The notes under the pieces were generated by a model that was given only the letters and a program-made list of their open reading frames with translations, was not told the DNA's origin and did no database searches. Source: Paenibacillus mellifer (GTDB lineage: Bacteria; Bacillota; Bacilli; Paenibacillales; Paenibacillaceae). From it: 64,000 nt of DNA. The stretch spans positions 62,001 through 126,000 of the forward strand of contig NZ_JALPRK010000005.1 of the NCBI RefSeq assembly GCF_023195895.1, written 5' to 3'. Positions 16,602-26,217 of the stretch are shown piece by piece. The position numbers and the translations under genes are program-made. Position 1 is the first letter of the stretch, and every line of letters begins with the position of its first letter.

Positions 16602-17237
16602 ATGGAGACGATGTTTCCGAGCAGGGAGACGGGCCAGACGAAGCGGCGCATCCTTGAAGTGGCGATCGAATTATTTTCCCGGAACGGGTACTCCGGCGTG
16701 TCCGTTCGCGAGATTACGAAGCATGTCGGGATCAAAGAGAGCGCCCTCTATAATCATTTCAAAACAAAAGACGAGATCCTGCAATCCATTTATCAGCTAT
16801 TCACGAACGCAAGCGAAGGCAATTCGCTTCCCACTCCCGAGCAGCTCGAGTCGATTTTGCAGCATATGGATTTGGACGACTTTTTGCGGCAAGGCTTTGA
16901 ACAATTTAAGGGAACCATCGAGAATCCGCTTTTAACGCAAATCTGGAGGATCCTGAATATCGAGCAGTATCGCGACCAGCGGGCGCGGGAGGTCATATTG
17001 ACTTATATTTATAAAGGCACGATTGATTTTTTGGAGTCGGCCTTCCAGTTGCTGCAGCAGCAGAAGAAGATCAAGGACGCGTACAGTCCGAGGATGCTGG
17101 CCGTCGAGTATCAATATCCGATCTTCGCGATGATGACGGAATATTTGCTGCTGAAGTTCGACAACAAAGAAACGGACGAGCTTCAGCAGAGAGTGGAAGG
17201 GCATATTCAATACTTCAGCGATTATGTAAAGCTGTAG
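16602..17237 (+). CDS. TetR-family transcriptional regulator
   Basis: 211 residues. The HTH (RRILEVAIELFSRNGYSGV, ITKHVGIKESALYNHF) occupies about 14-60; the C-terminal ligand domain is all-helical. The unit contains matching palindromic elements at 14589 and 15657, so autoregulation plus control of the CPBP, HMA-like and MBL genes is the simplest reading. It starts 30 bases after the MBL gene. Confidence 0.85.
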   Translation: METMFPSRETGQTKRRILEVAIELFSRNGYSGVSVREITKHVGIKESALYNHFKTKDEILQSIYQLFTNASEGNSLPTPEQLESILQHMDLDDFLRQGFEQFKGTIENPLLTQIWRILNIEQYRDQRAREVILTYIYKGTIDFLESAFQLLQQQKKIKDAYSPRMLAVEYQYPIFAMMTEYLLLKFDNKETDELQQRVEGHIQYFSDYVKL

Positions 17238-17249
17238 TCGATTACGCAA

Positions 17250-17276
17250 AGCTGCTGGTTGACCGGCAGCTTTTTG
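17250..17276 (+). terminator. rho-independent terminator of the tetR unit
   Basis: AAAGCTGC/GCAGCTTT stem followed by a T tract. Confidence 0.8.
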
Positions 17277-17305
17277 CGTATAGAGGAATATTTTTAATTT
17301 ACTCA

Positions 17306-17335
17306 TTGACATAGGGTAGGGGGGTATACTATATT
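17306..17335 (+). promoter_or_regulatory. copper-responsive promoter with CsoR-type box (copy 2)
   Basis: TTGACA (17306), an 18-bp spacer and TATATT (17330). The spacer holds GGGTAGGGGGGTATAC (17314-17329), identical to copy 1. Confidence 0.85.
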
Positions 17336-17370
17336 ATCGATATAAACAGTGAACGAAGGAGAGAAAAGAC

Positions 17371-18702
17371 ATGTCGCAGCTTAATTCGAAAGGCTTATCA
17401 AGGGGAGCAACCGTTCTAACCTTACTTCTTGGAATCTTTATGGGGGCGCTGGACCATGGCATTGTAGGACCGGCGTTAAGCTCCATTTTGCAGGAGTTTG
17501 AACTAAATACCGAGTGGGGGGTATGGAGCTTTACGGTTTATACGCTGCTATTCGCAGTGAGCATTCCTGTGCTCGGCAAGCTGTCGGACCGCTTCGGCCG
17601 GAAACAAACCTTTGCCTTCGGCATTACGATGTTCGCCCTGGGCTCTGTTATGGCAGCCCTGGCCCCAAGCTTTACCGTGTTTCTGATCGGACGGGCTATT
17701 CAGGCCATAGGCACCGGGGGTATATTCCCGATTACTACCGCGCAGATCGCCATGTCTTACCCGCCTGAACAGAGAGGGCGGATGCTTGGTTTGATCGGAA
17801 TGGTGTTCGGCTTGGGCACGATATTAGGACCGGTGCTTGGCGGCATGATTATAGAAAATATGGAGTGGCAGTGGATTTTTCTCATTAACGTGCCGATTTC
17901 GGCGGTTATTCTGGTCCTTGTCGCTAGAATGAAGCAAGAACAGGCGATCGTGAAGAAAGAGGTTGACGTATCTGGCATTGTCGTCCTGACCCTCATCATT
18001 CTATCGATTATGTTAGGGATAACTCTCCAAAGCACGGGATTCCTGGGACTCGGAGTCGTACTCATTCCTCTTCTCGTTATGATCGAACGCAAATCGCGGG
18101 ATCCAGTTATGAAGCTTGCCTATTTCACGAATGGGAGCACATTAGCCCTGCTGCTAACGTCTATGGTATCCGGCTTTGTCATGGCGTCAGCTACCAATCT
18201 GATCCCGTATTTCTCGGAAACCGTGCTTGGCCTTTCCAAAGGCGCAGCCGGCATGAGCGTGACGCCGCTCGCTATCGCTTCCGTACTCGCGTCTCTTGTC
18301 GGCGGATATTTAGTCGATAAAGCAGGAGCGAAACGGGTTCTTATCCTTGGATTCGCCTTAACCCTTGCAGCAGGAGCGGCAATGGCAGCCGGGGTTGATA
18401 CATTAGGCTTGTTCTACCCGCTGATCGCTATTATGGGGTTCGGAATCGGGATCATTATCGGCGCTCCGCTGAATGTGCTTATATTGCAAGTGGTGCCTCC
18501 CCAAGAGACGGGTTTGGCCGTAGGATACATTAGTCTGTTCCGTTCCTTAGGCTCCACGATGGGACCGACCATCGCGGGCTTGTTCCTCGCAACCTATGAC
18601 AACGGCTTCCAGCCTCTGTTTATCGTTAGCGGAGCGGTATCCGCAGTCAGCATCATCCTGCTGATTTTCTTCCGCAGAAGAAATCTGCCGGCCGCCGCTT
18701 AA
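17371..18702 (+). CDS. MFS transporter under CsoR-type control
   Basis: 443 residues with about 12-14 membrane helices. Motif A is GKLSDRFGRKQTFAFG near 70 and motif C-like GLGTILGPVLGG is near 150, which points to the DHA2-type drug/H+ antiporters. It has its own CsoR-type promoter 36 bases upstream, so copper is the expected signal. Whether it moves metal, a copper complex or an unrelated compound cannot be told. Confidence 0.88.
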   Translation: MSQLNSKGLSRGATVLTLLLGIFMGALDHGIVGPALSSILQEFELNTEWGVWSFTVYTLLFAVSIPVLGKLSDRFGRKQTFAFGITMFALGSVMAALAPSFTVFLIGRAIQAIGTGGIFPITTAQIAMSYPPEQRGRMLGLIGMVFGLGTILGPVLGGMIIENMEWQWIFLINVPISAVILVLVARMKQEQAIVKKEVDVSGIVVLTLIILSIMLGITLQSTGFLGLGVVLIPLLVMIERKSRDPVMKLAYFTNGSTLALLLTSMVSGFVMASATNLIPYFSETVLGLSKGAAGMSVTPLAIASVLASLVGGYLVDKAGAKRVLILGFALTLAAGAAMAAGVDTLGLFYPLIAIMGFGIGIIIGAPLNVLILQVVPPQETGLAVGYISLFRSLGSTMGPTIAGLFLATYDNGFQPLFIVSGAVSAVSIILLIFFRRRNLPAAA

Positions 18703-18708
18703 TGCGCT

Positions 18709-18737
18709 TTGCTTAGAGTAGGGGGCTAGGGTATAAT
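18709..18737 (+). promoter_or_regulatory. csoR promoter with CsoR-type box (copy 3)
   Basis: TTGCTT (18709), 17-bp spacer, TATAAT (18732). The box reads GAGTAGGGGGCTAGGGTATA, the most divergent of the four copies; weaker autoregulation is inferred. Confidence 0.65.
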
Positions 18738-18760
18738 TTATACATTAGGAGGGATGAGCC

Positions 18761-19084
18761 ATGGAAAACGAAACGGCAGCGGAAACAGGCAAACATAAGC
18801 ATCATCACCATCACAGTCCGAACTCCGATAAGAAGAAAGCGACCTTAACGAGCCGTTTAAATCGGATTGAGGGGCAAATTCGCGGCATTAAAGGCATGAT
18901 CGAGAAGGACGCGTATTGCGACGACGTGCTCAATCAGATTGCTTCCGTGCAATCGGCCTTGAATGGGGTAGGGAAGCTTCTGTTGGAGGAGCACATGAAG
19001 AGCTGCGTCGTGGAGAAGATCCAGGAAGGCGATCCTCATATCATTAACGAGCTGCTGGTCACCATTAACAAATTAATGAAGTAA
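18761..19084 (+). CDS. csoR: copper-sensing repressor CsoR
   Basis: 107 residues of the DUF156/CsoR family (LTSRLNRIEGQIRGIKGMIE, then DAYCDDVLNQIASVQSALNGVGKLLLEEHMKSC). The Cu(I) ligand set Cys53-His78-Cys82 is complete and correctly spaced. A His-rich N-terminal tail (KHKHHHHH, about 12-19) is an addition that could bind extra metal. Starts behind AGGAGGG. Confidence 0.93.
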   Translation: MENETAAETGKHKHHHHHSPNSDKKKATLTSRLNRIEGQIRGIKGMIEKDAYCDDVLNQIASVQSALNGVGKLLLEEHMKSCVVEKIQEGDPHIINELLVTINKLMK

Positions 19085-19121
19085 CGGCTTTCTGCGCGGT
19101 TGCGGCGACAGAGGCGTAAAG

Positions 19122-19154
19122 AGGTTCGCTCCTAAGGACGAACCTTTTCTTTTT
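19122..19154 (+). terminator. rho-independent terminator of csoR
   Basis: AGGTTCG/CGAACCT stem with a 10-base loop, then TTTCTTTTT. Confidence 0.8.
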
Positions 19155-19194
19155 GGGCGATCTTTTTGGGCGGAAAAAAGGAGCGAAAATACGC

Positions 19195-19224
19195 TTGACA
19201 TACTATAGGGGGGTATACTATTAT
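19195..19224 (+). promoter_or_regulatory. copZ-copA promoter with CsoR-type box (copy 4)
   Basis: TTGACA (19195), 18-bp spacer, TATTAT (19219). The spacer contains GGGGGGTATAC (19208-19218) like copies 1 and 2. Confidence 0.8.
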
Positions 19225-19257
19225 GGAGTCAGATGATAAATATTGGAGGAATGAACG

Positions 19258-19458
19258 ATGCAAAACGTACGATTCAATGTGCAAGGAATGAGCTGCGGCC
19301 ACTGTGTCAATTCCATTGAAGGCGCGGTAGGAAAGCTGGGGGCGGAGGCGAAGGTCGATCTGCAATCCGGCAGCGTAACGGTCTATTTCGACGAAACGAA
19401 GCTAACACTGGATAAGATTAAGGAAACGATCGAGGATCAAGGGTACGAAGTAGTTTAA
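19258..19458 (+). CDS. copZ: copper chaperone CopZ
   Basis: 66 residues, one HMA domain with MSCGHC (Cys13, Cys16), INSIEGAVGKL-like helix and YFDETKL strand. Hands Cu(I) to CopA, whose gene follows 39 bases later. Preceded by GGAGGAATG. Confidence 0.92.
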   Translation: MQNVRFNVQGMSCGHCVNSIEGAVGKLGAEAKVDLQSGSVTVYFDETKLTLDKIKETIEDQGYEVV

Positions 19459-19497
19459 CAATATGGCCGTTAAGGCCTTTCGGAAAAGGTGATACAG

Positions 19498-22400
19498 ATG
19501 AGTCAGTCTGGAGCAGGCAATGCCGATCAAAACGCTACTTTTCAAATTACAGGAATGACATGCGCGGCTTGCGCTAACCGAATCGAAAAGGGGCTGAGCA
19601 AGCTCGAGGGCGTGTCCCAAGCAAATGTCAATTTTGCGCTCGAGCAAGCGTCCGTTCAATTCGATCCGGATAAGGTGAATATGTCCAGCCTAGAGCAGAA
19701 GATTAAAGATTTGGGCTATGGCACGGTGAAGGAAACCGTCGACTTCAATATTACGGGCATGACGTGCGCGGCTTGCGCGACTCGCATAGAGAAAGGGCTT
19801 AACAAGCTGGAGGGCGTGAAGGCGACAGTGAATCTCGCGCTTGAGACCGCCCATGTGGAATACATGTCCTCTATGGTCAGCCCTTCCGATATGATCAAAA
19901 AGGTGGAGCAGCTGGGGTATAAAGCCAAGCTCAAGGCGGAAGCCAAAAACGACGGCGACCACCGGCAGAAGGAAATTCGCCGTCAGCAATGGATGCTGGT
20001 CATCTCTGCGATATTAACATTCCCGTTATTATGGGCAATGGTCGGCCACTTCTCCTTCACATCTTGGATATGGTCGCCTGACATATTCATGGAGCCATGG
20101 TTCCAGTTTGCCCTGGCAACGCCCGTTCAATTTTTTATCGGAGCCAGATTTTACGTCGGGGCATATAAGGCGCTGCGGAACGGCAGCGCGAACATGGATG
20201 TGCTGGTGGCGCTCGGTACGTCGGCAGCTTACTTTTACAGCTTGTATGTTACGGTATGGGAAGTGCCGGAGGCGCTGTACTACGAGACGAGCGCGGTGCT
20301 CATTACCTTAATCCTGCTCGGCAAGCTGTTCGAAGCGTTAGCGAAAGGGCGGTCCTCCGAAGCGATCAAGTCGCTGATGGGCCTTCAAGCTAAGACGGCT
20401 ACCGTCATTCGGAACGGCGAGGAAATGAATGTGCCGGTAGAAGACGTCGTTGTCGGCGATGTGTTCCTGGTGAAGCCGGGCGAGAAGGTTCCGGTCGACG
20501 GTGTCGTTGTCGAAGGCGTCTCGGCCGTAGACGAATCGATGTTAACCGGGGAAAGCATCCCCGTGGAGAAGCGGGCGGGCGAACCGGTTATCGGGGCGAC
20601 GCTGAACAAAAACGGGGTTTTGAAGGTACAGGCAACGAAGGTAGGCAAAGAAACGGCGCTGTCGCAGATCATTAAAGTCGTAGAAGAAGCGCAAGGATCC
20701 AAGGCTCCAATCCAGCGGGTCGCGGACGTTATATCCGGGATCTTCGTTCCGATCGTTGTCGGCATCGCGGTGTTAACCTTCTTGATCTGGTATTTCGCCG
20801 TAGAACCGGGCGATGTAGCCGCCGCGCTTGAGAAAGCGATCGCCGTGCTCGTTATCGCGTGCCCTTGCGCGCTGGGTCTTGCAACGCCGACGTCGATTAT
20901 GGCAGGCTCCGGGCGCGCAGCTGAGATGGGCATTTTGTTCAAAGGCGGCGAGCACCTGGAGAATACCCACCGCATTACTACGGTAATACTGGATAAAACA
21001 GGTACAGTAACGAAAGGCAAGCCGGAATTGACGGATGTTCGGGTCGAAGACGGTTTTGTAGAGTCGCAGCTGCTCGCTTGGGTTGGCGCAGCGGAGAAAA
21101 ATTCCGAGCACCCGCTCGCTGAAGCGATCGTAGCAGGCATCCGGGAGAAAGGAATTGCCCTCCCGCAGGCGGAATCGTTCCAAGCGATACCGGGATACGG
21201 CATTATGGCCGTGGTAGAAGGCCGGGGCATCATGATCGGCACCCGTAAGCTCATGGCGCAATACAGCGTGAAGGCGGACAAAGCGTTCGAAGAGATGGGC
21301 AGACTGGAGTCCGAAGGCAAGACGGCTATGCTGGTTGCCGTCGACGGCCAGTATGCCGGGATGGTAGCCGTGGCGGACACGGTCAAGGAAACATCCGGCG
21401 CGGCGGTTGCCCGTATGAAAGAGCTCGGTCTCGAAGTTGTCATGATTACCGGCGACAATGAGCGTACCGCGAAGGCAATCGCAAGTCAGGTTGGAATCGA
21501 CCATGTACGTGCGGAAGTTCTTCCAGACGGCAAGGCGAATGAAGTGAAAAAGCTCCAAGAGCAAGGCAAGAAGGTAGCGATGGTCGGAGACGGCATCAAT
21601 GACGCTCCGGCGCTTGCGACCGCGGATATCGGAATGGCGATCGGGACGGGAACGGACGTGGCGATGGAAGCTGCGGATGTGACGTTAATGCGCGGCGATT
21701 TGAACAGCATTCCCGACGCGATCTCCATGAGCAAGAAGACGATGATCAACATCAAGCAAAATCTGTTCTGGGCGCTGGCTTACAATGTGATTGGCATTCC
21801 GATTGCGGCTATGGGCTACCTGGAGCCTTGGCTCGCTGGAGCGGCAATGGCTTTGAGTTCGGTAAGCGTTGTGCTTAACGCCCTTCGATTACAGCATGTC
21901 GATAAAAAAGCAGAGGAGAGAAACGACCGGTTGAGCAGAAGACAGTTTACGATCATATTGTTGTTAGTTGTGATGACGTTCTTTGCCGGCTATGGCTTCG
22001 GCAGACAGGCGAATACGCCTGTGGCGGATAATGGAGAGACACCGGCGCAGCAAGAGGAGGCCGGACATGGGCATGGCGCGTCTGACGCGCATGGAAGCGA
22101 CAGCGACGAGGCGGAGTCCATTGTGACGGAGGCGTTCTGGCAAGCGGATAATGCGAAAGCAGGAGAAGAGACCTCTATCCGTATTCAGATTAAGGATGAA
22201 GCGGGAAATCCGGTCGAGGATTTCGACATTGAGCATGAGAAGCTGCTGCACCTGATCGTGGTCAGCAAGGATCTGTCGTATTTCAACCATATTCATCCCG
22301 AGTATAACGGCCAAGGCGAATTCGTGATCACGAACAGCTTCCCTGCCGGCGGGGAGTATAAGTTGATTGCCGATTATGTTCCGTCCGGCGGAAGCAAGAC

Positions 22401-22803
22401 GACCCAGACCGAGTGGATCACCATTGACGGAGCTGCTGCCGAGGCAGTGCCTCTAACGCAGGATCAATCCCATTCCAAAGTCGTGGACGGAGTAGAAGTA
22501 ACGCTTGTGAACGATCATCCGGAAGCGGGCAAGGATTTCGAGTTAGCCTTTAAGCTTGCCGATGCGGAGACGAAAGAGCCGATAACGGATTTGGAGCAGT
22601 ATTTGGGAGCGGTGGGGCATGTCGTTATTCTGAGCGAGGATACGGAAGAGTATCTCCATGTCCACCCGCTGGAAGAGAAAGCGACGGGACCGGACGCGAA
22701 GTTCATGACGAGCTTCCCAAGCTCAGGCACCTATAAAATATGGGGGCAATTCCAAAGAGACGGCAAAGTATTTACAGTACCTTTTGTGGTAGAGGTTCCT
22801 TAA
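19498..22803 (+). CDS. copA: copper-exporting P1B-type ATPase CopA with extra C-terminal ectodomain
   Basis: 1101 residues; the family is usually about 800. Two N-terminal HMA domains (CAAC at 22-25 and 90-93), actuator TGES, CPC at 455-457, phosphorylation DKTGT at 499, hinge GDGINDAPA and the C-terminal YNVIGIP membrane region are all present, so the pump is complete by about residue 810. Then come one more hydrophobic helix, a His-rich stretch ([10 protein letters not shown]) and two repeats, [19 protein letters not shown] and [19 protein letters not shown], which look like an extracellular metal-binding domain normally found as a separate protein. An AGAGGAG at 21912 and TTG 21931 could allow separate internal translation. 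ATG 19498 follows AAAAGGTG. Confidence 0.92.
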   Translation: MSQSGAGNADQNATFQITGMTCAACANRIEKGLSKLEGVSQANVNFALEQASVQFDPDKVNMSSLEQKIKDLGYGTVKETVDFNITGMTCAACATRIEKGLNKLEGVKATVNLALETAHVEYMSSMVSPSDMIKKVEQLGYKAKLKAEAKNDGDHRQKEIRRQQWMLVISAILTFPLLWAMVGHFSFTSWIWSPDIFMEPWFQFALATPVQFFIGARFYVGAYKALRNGSANMDVLVALGTSAAYFYSLYVTVWEVPEALYYETSAVLITLILLGKLFEALAKGRSSEAIKSLMGLQAKTATVIRNGEEMNVPVEDVVVGDVFLVKPGEKVPVDGVVVEGVSAVDESMLTGESIPVEKRAGEPVIGATLNKNGVLKVQATKVGKETALSQIIKVVEEAQGSKAPIQRVADVISGIFVPIVVGIAVLTFLIWYFAVEPGDVAAALEKAIAVLVIACPCALGLATPTSIMAGSGRAAEMGILFKGGEHLENTHRITTVILDKTGTVTKGKPELTDVRVEDGFVESQLLAWVGAAEKNSEHPLAEAIVAGIREKGIALPQAESFQAIPGYGIMAVVEGRGIMIGTRKLMAQYSVKADKAFEEMGRLESEGKTAMLVAVDGQYAGMVAVADTVKETSGAAVARMKELGLEVVMITGDNERTAKAIASQVGIDHVRAEVLPDGKANEVKKLQEQGKKVAMVGDGINDAPALATADIGMAIGTGTDVAMEAADVTLMRGDLNSIPDAISMSKKTMINIKQNLFWALAYNVIGIPIAAMGYLEPWLAGAAMALSSVSVVLNALRLQHVDKKAEERNDRLSRRQFTIILLLVVMTFFAGYGFGRQANTPVADNGETPAQQEEAGHGHGASDAHGSDSDEAESIVTEAFWQADNAKAGEETSIRIQIKDEAGNPVEDFDIEHEKLLHLIVVSKDLSYFNHIHPEYNGQGEFVITNSFPAGGEYKLIADYVPSGGSKTTQTEWITIDGAAAEAVPLTQDQSHSKVVDGVEVTLVNDHPEAGKDFELAFKLADAETKEPITDLEQYLGAVGHVVILSEDTEEYLHVHPLEEKATGPDAKFMTSFPSSGTYKIWGQFQRDGKVFTVPFVVEVP

Positions 22804-22829
22804 AGGATTTTTGCATATTTTCAACCTAT

Positions 22830-22878
22830 AGCCGAGCCGAAATCAGGCATTTGCTCCTGAGATCGCTCGGCTTCTTTT
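22830..22878 (+). terminator. rho-independent terminator of copA
   Basis: AGCCGAGC (22830) pairs with GCTCGGCT (22865), followed by TCTTTTT. Confidence 0.8.
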
Positions 22879-22936
22879 TCGTTATATGCTATAATTTGGA
22901 ATAGTACGAAATGGGATGTAGTCAAAGGAGAATATC

Positions 22937-23743
22937 ATGAAGGTTGTTCTACTAGATGATGAAAAGCTAGCTTTGAACTACTTGGAGCATCTACTTCGAA
23001 AAATTGCGGATATTGAGATTATAGAGAAGTTTATCGATCCACAAGTTTTTTTCGAATTTATTCTTCATCATGAAGCGGATGTCGCTTTTATGGATATTCA
23101 ACTGCCTGAAATAAATGGAATCGAATTAGCCGAACGGATACTGGAGAGCAAGCCGGAATTAAATATTGTTTTTTGTACAGCATATGATGAATATGCGATC
23201 AAAGCGTTTGAATTAAACGCCCTCGACTATCTTATGAAACCGGTTGGCATTGAACGATTAACGGTGACGCTGCAGCGTATTCAAGAACGTTTAAGGGCAG
23301 GGGCTGTAAAAGCTGTTCATTTCAACAAGATATCCCCGCTAAACTCGACGATCAATATGAAGATGTTTCAACAAGCCATGATTGAGTCCGATGAGAACCA
23401 TTTCACGCTGCTTCGTTGGCGAACATCCAAGGCTCAGGAATTGTTTCTTTATTTACTGCAGAACAGGGGGCACTTGGTCCGCAAATCGCTGCTTATCGAG
23501 CTGCTGTGGCCGGAGCAAGATCCGAATAAAGCATACTCGCAATTATATACGACAATTTATCATATACGAAAAACGCTGGAGCCCTACCATGATCACTTTC
23601 AATTGACAAATGCATCGGATGGCTATTTGCTCCAGATTGAAAATATCCAGTTGGACGTGGATGCGTGGGAGAATTACGTCCAATCACAGCCGCCAGTTAA
23701 GGAAGACACCATCGCTGAATATGAGTCCATTATGGCTTTGTAA
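22937..23743 (+). pseudogene. response regulator with winged helix, C-terminally truncated
   Basis: 268 residues: a receiver domain (DDEK near 7-10, MDIQLPE near 53 with the phosphoacceptor Asp, CTAYDEYA, LMKPVG) followed by an OmpR-like winged helix with LLWPEQDPNKAYSQLYTTIYHIRKTL. Relatives continue into a C-terminal activation (BTAD-like) domain of about 100 residues; here the frame stops just after YESIMAL, a few bases before the transposon terminal repeat. No kinase gene is nearby. Loss of the tail through the insertion or a related deletion is inferred. Confidence 0.7.
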
Positions 23744-23763
23744 CTTCTGGAATTTGGTATTAG

Positions 23764-23880
23764 TGTTGTGTACCAGATGTAAATATGTAGTGTACTAACC
23801 TAAATGTCGAGTACTAATTGTATTAATGTTGTGTACTAGGCAAGTAAGTTGTGTACTAAGGGTTTAATGTTATGTACTGA
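23764..23880 (+). repeat. array of six transposase-type binding sites
   Basis: Six copies of a degenerate 12-mer (consensus TGTTGTGTACTA) with core start spacings of 22, 19, 22, 20 and 21 bases. This puts all sites on one DNA face, as in Tn7-like ends. Confidence 0.75.
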
Positions 23881-23895
23881 TGATTATAAGTGGCG

Positions 23896-23928
23896 AGTGG
23901 AGAACCTGGTTTGACCAGGGTCTCCACG
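23896..23928. terminator. strong hairpin inside the left end
   Basis: GTGGAGA-A-CCTGGT pairs with ACCAGG-G-TCTCCAC around a TTG loop. No T tract follows, so it may isolate the element rather than act as a classical terminator. Confidence 0.5.
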
Positions 23929-24021
23929 TTACATTTTGAATTGGAAAATGCCAGTTAACTAAATGTGTGGGACAAGTAAGTATGGAACTACATGTTTGGA
24001 GAAATGTAAGAAGCAACTAGT

Positions 24022-24056
24022 GGGGGCCCGATGAGAATTATGAAGGGCCCCCTTTT
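24022..24056 (+). terminator. rho-independent terminator-like hairpin
   Basis: GGGGGCCC (24022) and GGGCCCCC (24045) followed by TTTT. It blocks transcription entering from the left. Confidence 0.7.
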
Positions 24057-24130
24057 CTACAATTAGACATAGTGCGTCGAAGCATGTTCTAACTAACTTA
24101 ATTTACATAAGTGAACAGTGAGGGATTTGG

Positions 24131-24466
24131 ATGAAAGACATAGGATACAGAATAAAATGCATTAGGAAAGAAAACAATCTTAACCAAACACAATTTGCGA
24201 AGAGTATTGGGATTTCTCAAGGTAATTTAAGCGAAATAGAAATGGGCAATATTAATCCATCTGCGGAAACATTAATATCACTTAGACAACAATATAATGT
24301 AAATCTTAACTGGCTATTGACTGGTAGCGAAGCAGATGATGGAACTACATATAAAGACGTTAGTGAGGAGCAATTATTAGAGGGGTATAGAAAATTGAAT
24401 GATTATGATAAGCTTGAGATTATTGAAATAGTTGAACTAAAAAATAGGTTGAGATCAAACGTGTGA
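24131..24466 (+). CDS. XRE-family helix-turn-helix regulator
   Basis: 111 residues. N-terminal HTH_3: RIKCIRKENNLNQTQFAKSIGISQGNLSEIEMGNINPSAETL (about 7-50), then NLNWLLTGSE and a short helical tail. GAGGGA precedes the ATG. First gene inside the left end, so control of transfer or of the island is possible. Confidence 0.85.
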   Translation: MKDIGYRIKCIRKENNLNQTQFAKSIGISQGNLSEIEMGNINPSAETLISLRQQYNVNLNWLLTGSEADDGTTYKDVSEEQLLEGYRKLNDYDKLEIIEIVELKNRLRSNV

Positions 24467-24545
24467 TTATATCTCCATCCTACGAGGGACCAGTTAAATC
24501 TCATAACTTTTTGTAGACGAAGATTTTTGCTCGGCCATTTGCATT

Positions 24546-25301
24546 TCATTTCCCGTACCTTTTTAAAGCATTTTGATACGCAATCTCACGTTCTTTTTCC
24601 TCCCAATCTAATCGTTGAAGTAACCGTTGCCAATATACGTTACCTGATGTGGCATATGATTTTGCTGTTTCTCTCCACAAGAAGGCTTCAGCCTCCTCCA
24701 TTACAATATAAAACCTACTTTGAATTTTAAGATGTGGCATTCCATCTTCTTTGATCAAGCTATAAATTGTTGAAGTGCTTGTACGAAAGTAATCTGCAGC
24801 TTCTTTTATAGTTAAAATCGTTCTCCCATAATAGCTTTCTTTACTTTTCTTCGTTTGTTTAAGGATATCTTCAGAAAAAGCAGCTAACTCTTCTTTTATG
24901 ATATTACGGATAATTTCATCGATCATGGGTTGTTGATTCTCCTTTTTTGACGAAAAGTTTCTTATATCCTCCTGGACCCTTTTTACATCCCACATTTTAT
25001 CAGGATCATTCCAACCTTCTTCTTTAAATTTTGCAATAGTATCTGCGATGCTAGAGTGGTCAAAAATGATCCTGGACTTTACTAAAAGATGTGGCATGGC
25101 TCGGGCATAAGTTAGTTGTCGTAGGGTATAAGTACCGATTCCTGTTAATTCCGATATTTCTTTAATGGTCAAATATGATTTGCAAGATGCTGTGCTTCCG
25201 TTATTGTCTATCTCCTTGATGGATGTCATCCAGCGAGTAAATTCTTCTTTAAGAATGTTTTTAATAAAAAATTCAAATGATAAAGCAGCTTTGTGTAGCA
25301 T
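24546..25301 (-). CDS. protein with two excisionase-like HTH domains
   Basis: 251 residues containing two HTH_17/MerR-like modules: YLTIKEISELTGIGTYTLRQL with MPHLLVKSRIIF (about 43-85) and ILTIKEAADYFRTSTSTIYSL with MPHLKIQSRFYI (about 160-205). They are joined by a helical linker. Single-domain forms are typical excisionases. A tandem arrangement is unusual; it could bind two sites at the transposon end 0.8 kb away. Function not established. Confidence 0.7.
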   Translation of the reverse strand: MLHKAALSFEFFIKNILKEEFTRWMTSIKEIDNNGSTASCKSYLTIKEISELTGIGTYTLRQLTYARAMPHLLVKSRIIFDHSSIADTIAKFKEEGWNDPDKMWDVKRVQEDIRNFSSKKENQQPMIDEIIRNIIKEELAAFSEDILKQTKKSKESYYGRTILTIKEAADYFRTSTSTIYSLIKEDGMPHLKIQSRFYIVMEEAEAFLWRETAKSYATSGNVYWQRLLQRLDWEEKEREIAYQNALKRYGK

Positions 25302-25745
25302 ACGATCACGACCTATTTAAGTTTTATCTTTTAGAGAAAATGCAATTGCCGTTTGCAACTATTAGCGCACAGAGGTGACTAAATGACCGAAGTATATTAT
25401 TAACCTGCTAATATTCTATTTAGACTATTTTCTGTACTTATTAAAACGCATGAGTTTTCCTCTCGTTTATACATATTATTGTAATGGATTTTCGTAGAGA
25501 ACTGGGTTGTGTTTTGAAAAGATTGCAAAACGATGATAGTTAATGTGCTACGTCATACCCTAGCGTCCTGCACTTAGTCTTGTTTATTCCGAAGACAAAT
25601 AACCTATACTTAAAAGGTCGGAGCAAAAATTCATACGAGAAGGTCACCGAAGTGAAAATGTCCTTGTAATCCCAATACTTCTCAATATTCTTATTCTCAT
25701 GCCATGTTTACACTAGCGGCTATTTGTTGAAAATGCGGCTTATAA

Positions 25746-25928
25746 TTGCAAGTTCAAATCAGCATAAAACAAGCGGACGGAACATTAATATGCGCCTTCG
25801 ATAAGGCTGGATATTCAGAATCAGTAGATGCAGCTGCTGTCATTCTTAAGTTCGAAGAGCCTCTTGAGAAAATGTCTTCAAATGAAGCAAAGGACGTGTA
25901 TGACGAACGCTGGACAACCAATAAATAA
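25746..25928 (+). other. small open frame in a 740-bp spacer
   Basis: The stretch 25302-26039 holds no recognised gene. The only coding-like frame is 60 codons from TTG 25746 (QISIKQADGTLICAFDKAGY onward), with no ribosome binding site. It may be the end of a decayed gene. Confidence 0.25.
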
Positions 25929-26039
25929 TTGGGGGATCTGGGATCAGAGTATATTTAAAAAAACGCTTGAATATGCACGTGTGTGAAAAATGAAGGCCCA
26001 CAGATAACGGAGTAGAATGTATTTAGGAAGGCAGGGTTT

Positions 26040-26217
26040 ATGATGAAAAGTCGAATGTTAAGATATACAGAATCAAAACATCCGTTATCGAAAATACCGA
26101 TCGAGCGAGTAAAGGAAATGCAATGTATTCTACATGATCGGCAGACTATAAGTGTTTATTGTGATTGTTCAACTATACCAGATCAAGAGGTGGCGGGCGT
26201 AGGAGTTTGTTTTGTTG
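26040..26217 (+). pseudogene. N-terminus of an RNase H-like gene interrupted by IS66
   Basis: ATG 26040 follows AGGAAGG. The frame reads HDRQTISVYCDCSTIPDQEV then AGVGVCFVG, which resembles the first strands of an RNase H-like fold. It is cut at 26218 by the IS66 end (GTAAGCG), and the remainder is not found in the window. Confidence 0.45.

Noticed and set aside
20385..21458. 357-codon minus-strand frame opposite copA
   Set aside because: Mirror of GC-biased codons in a strongly supported P-type ATPase; Ser/Thr-rich translation without motifs.
23764..23880. Evenly spaced repeats considered as a CRISPR array
   Set aside because: Repeats are only 9-12 bases, degenerate, with 9-11-base gaps and no cas genes; they fit transposase sites.
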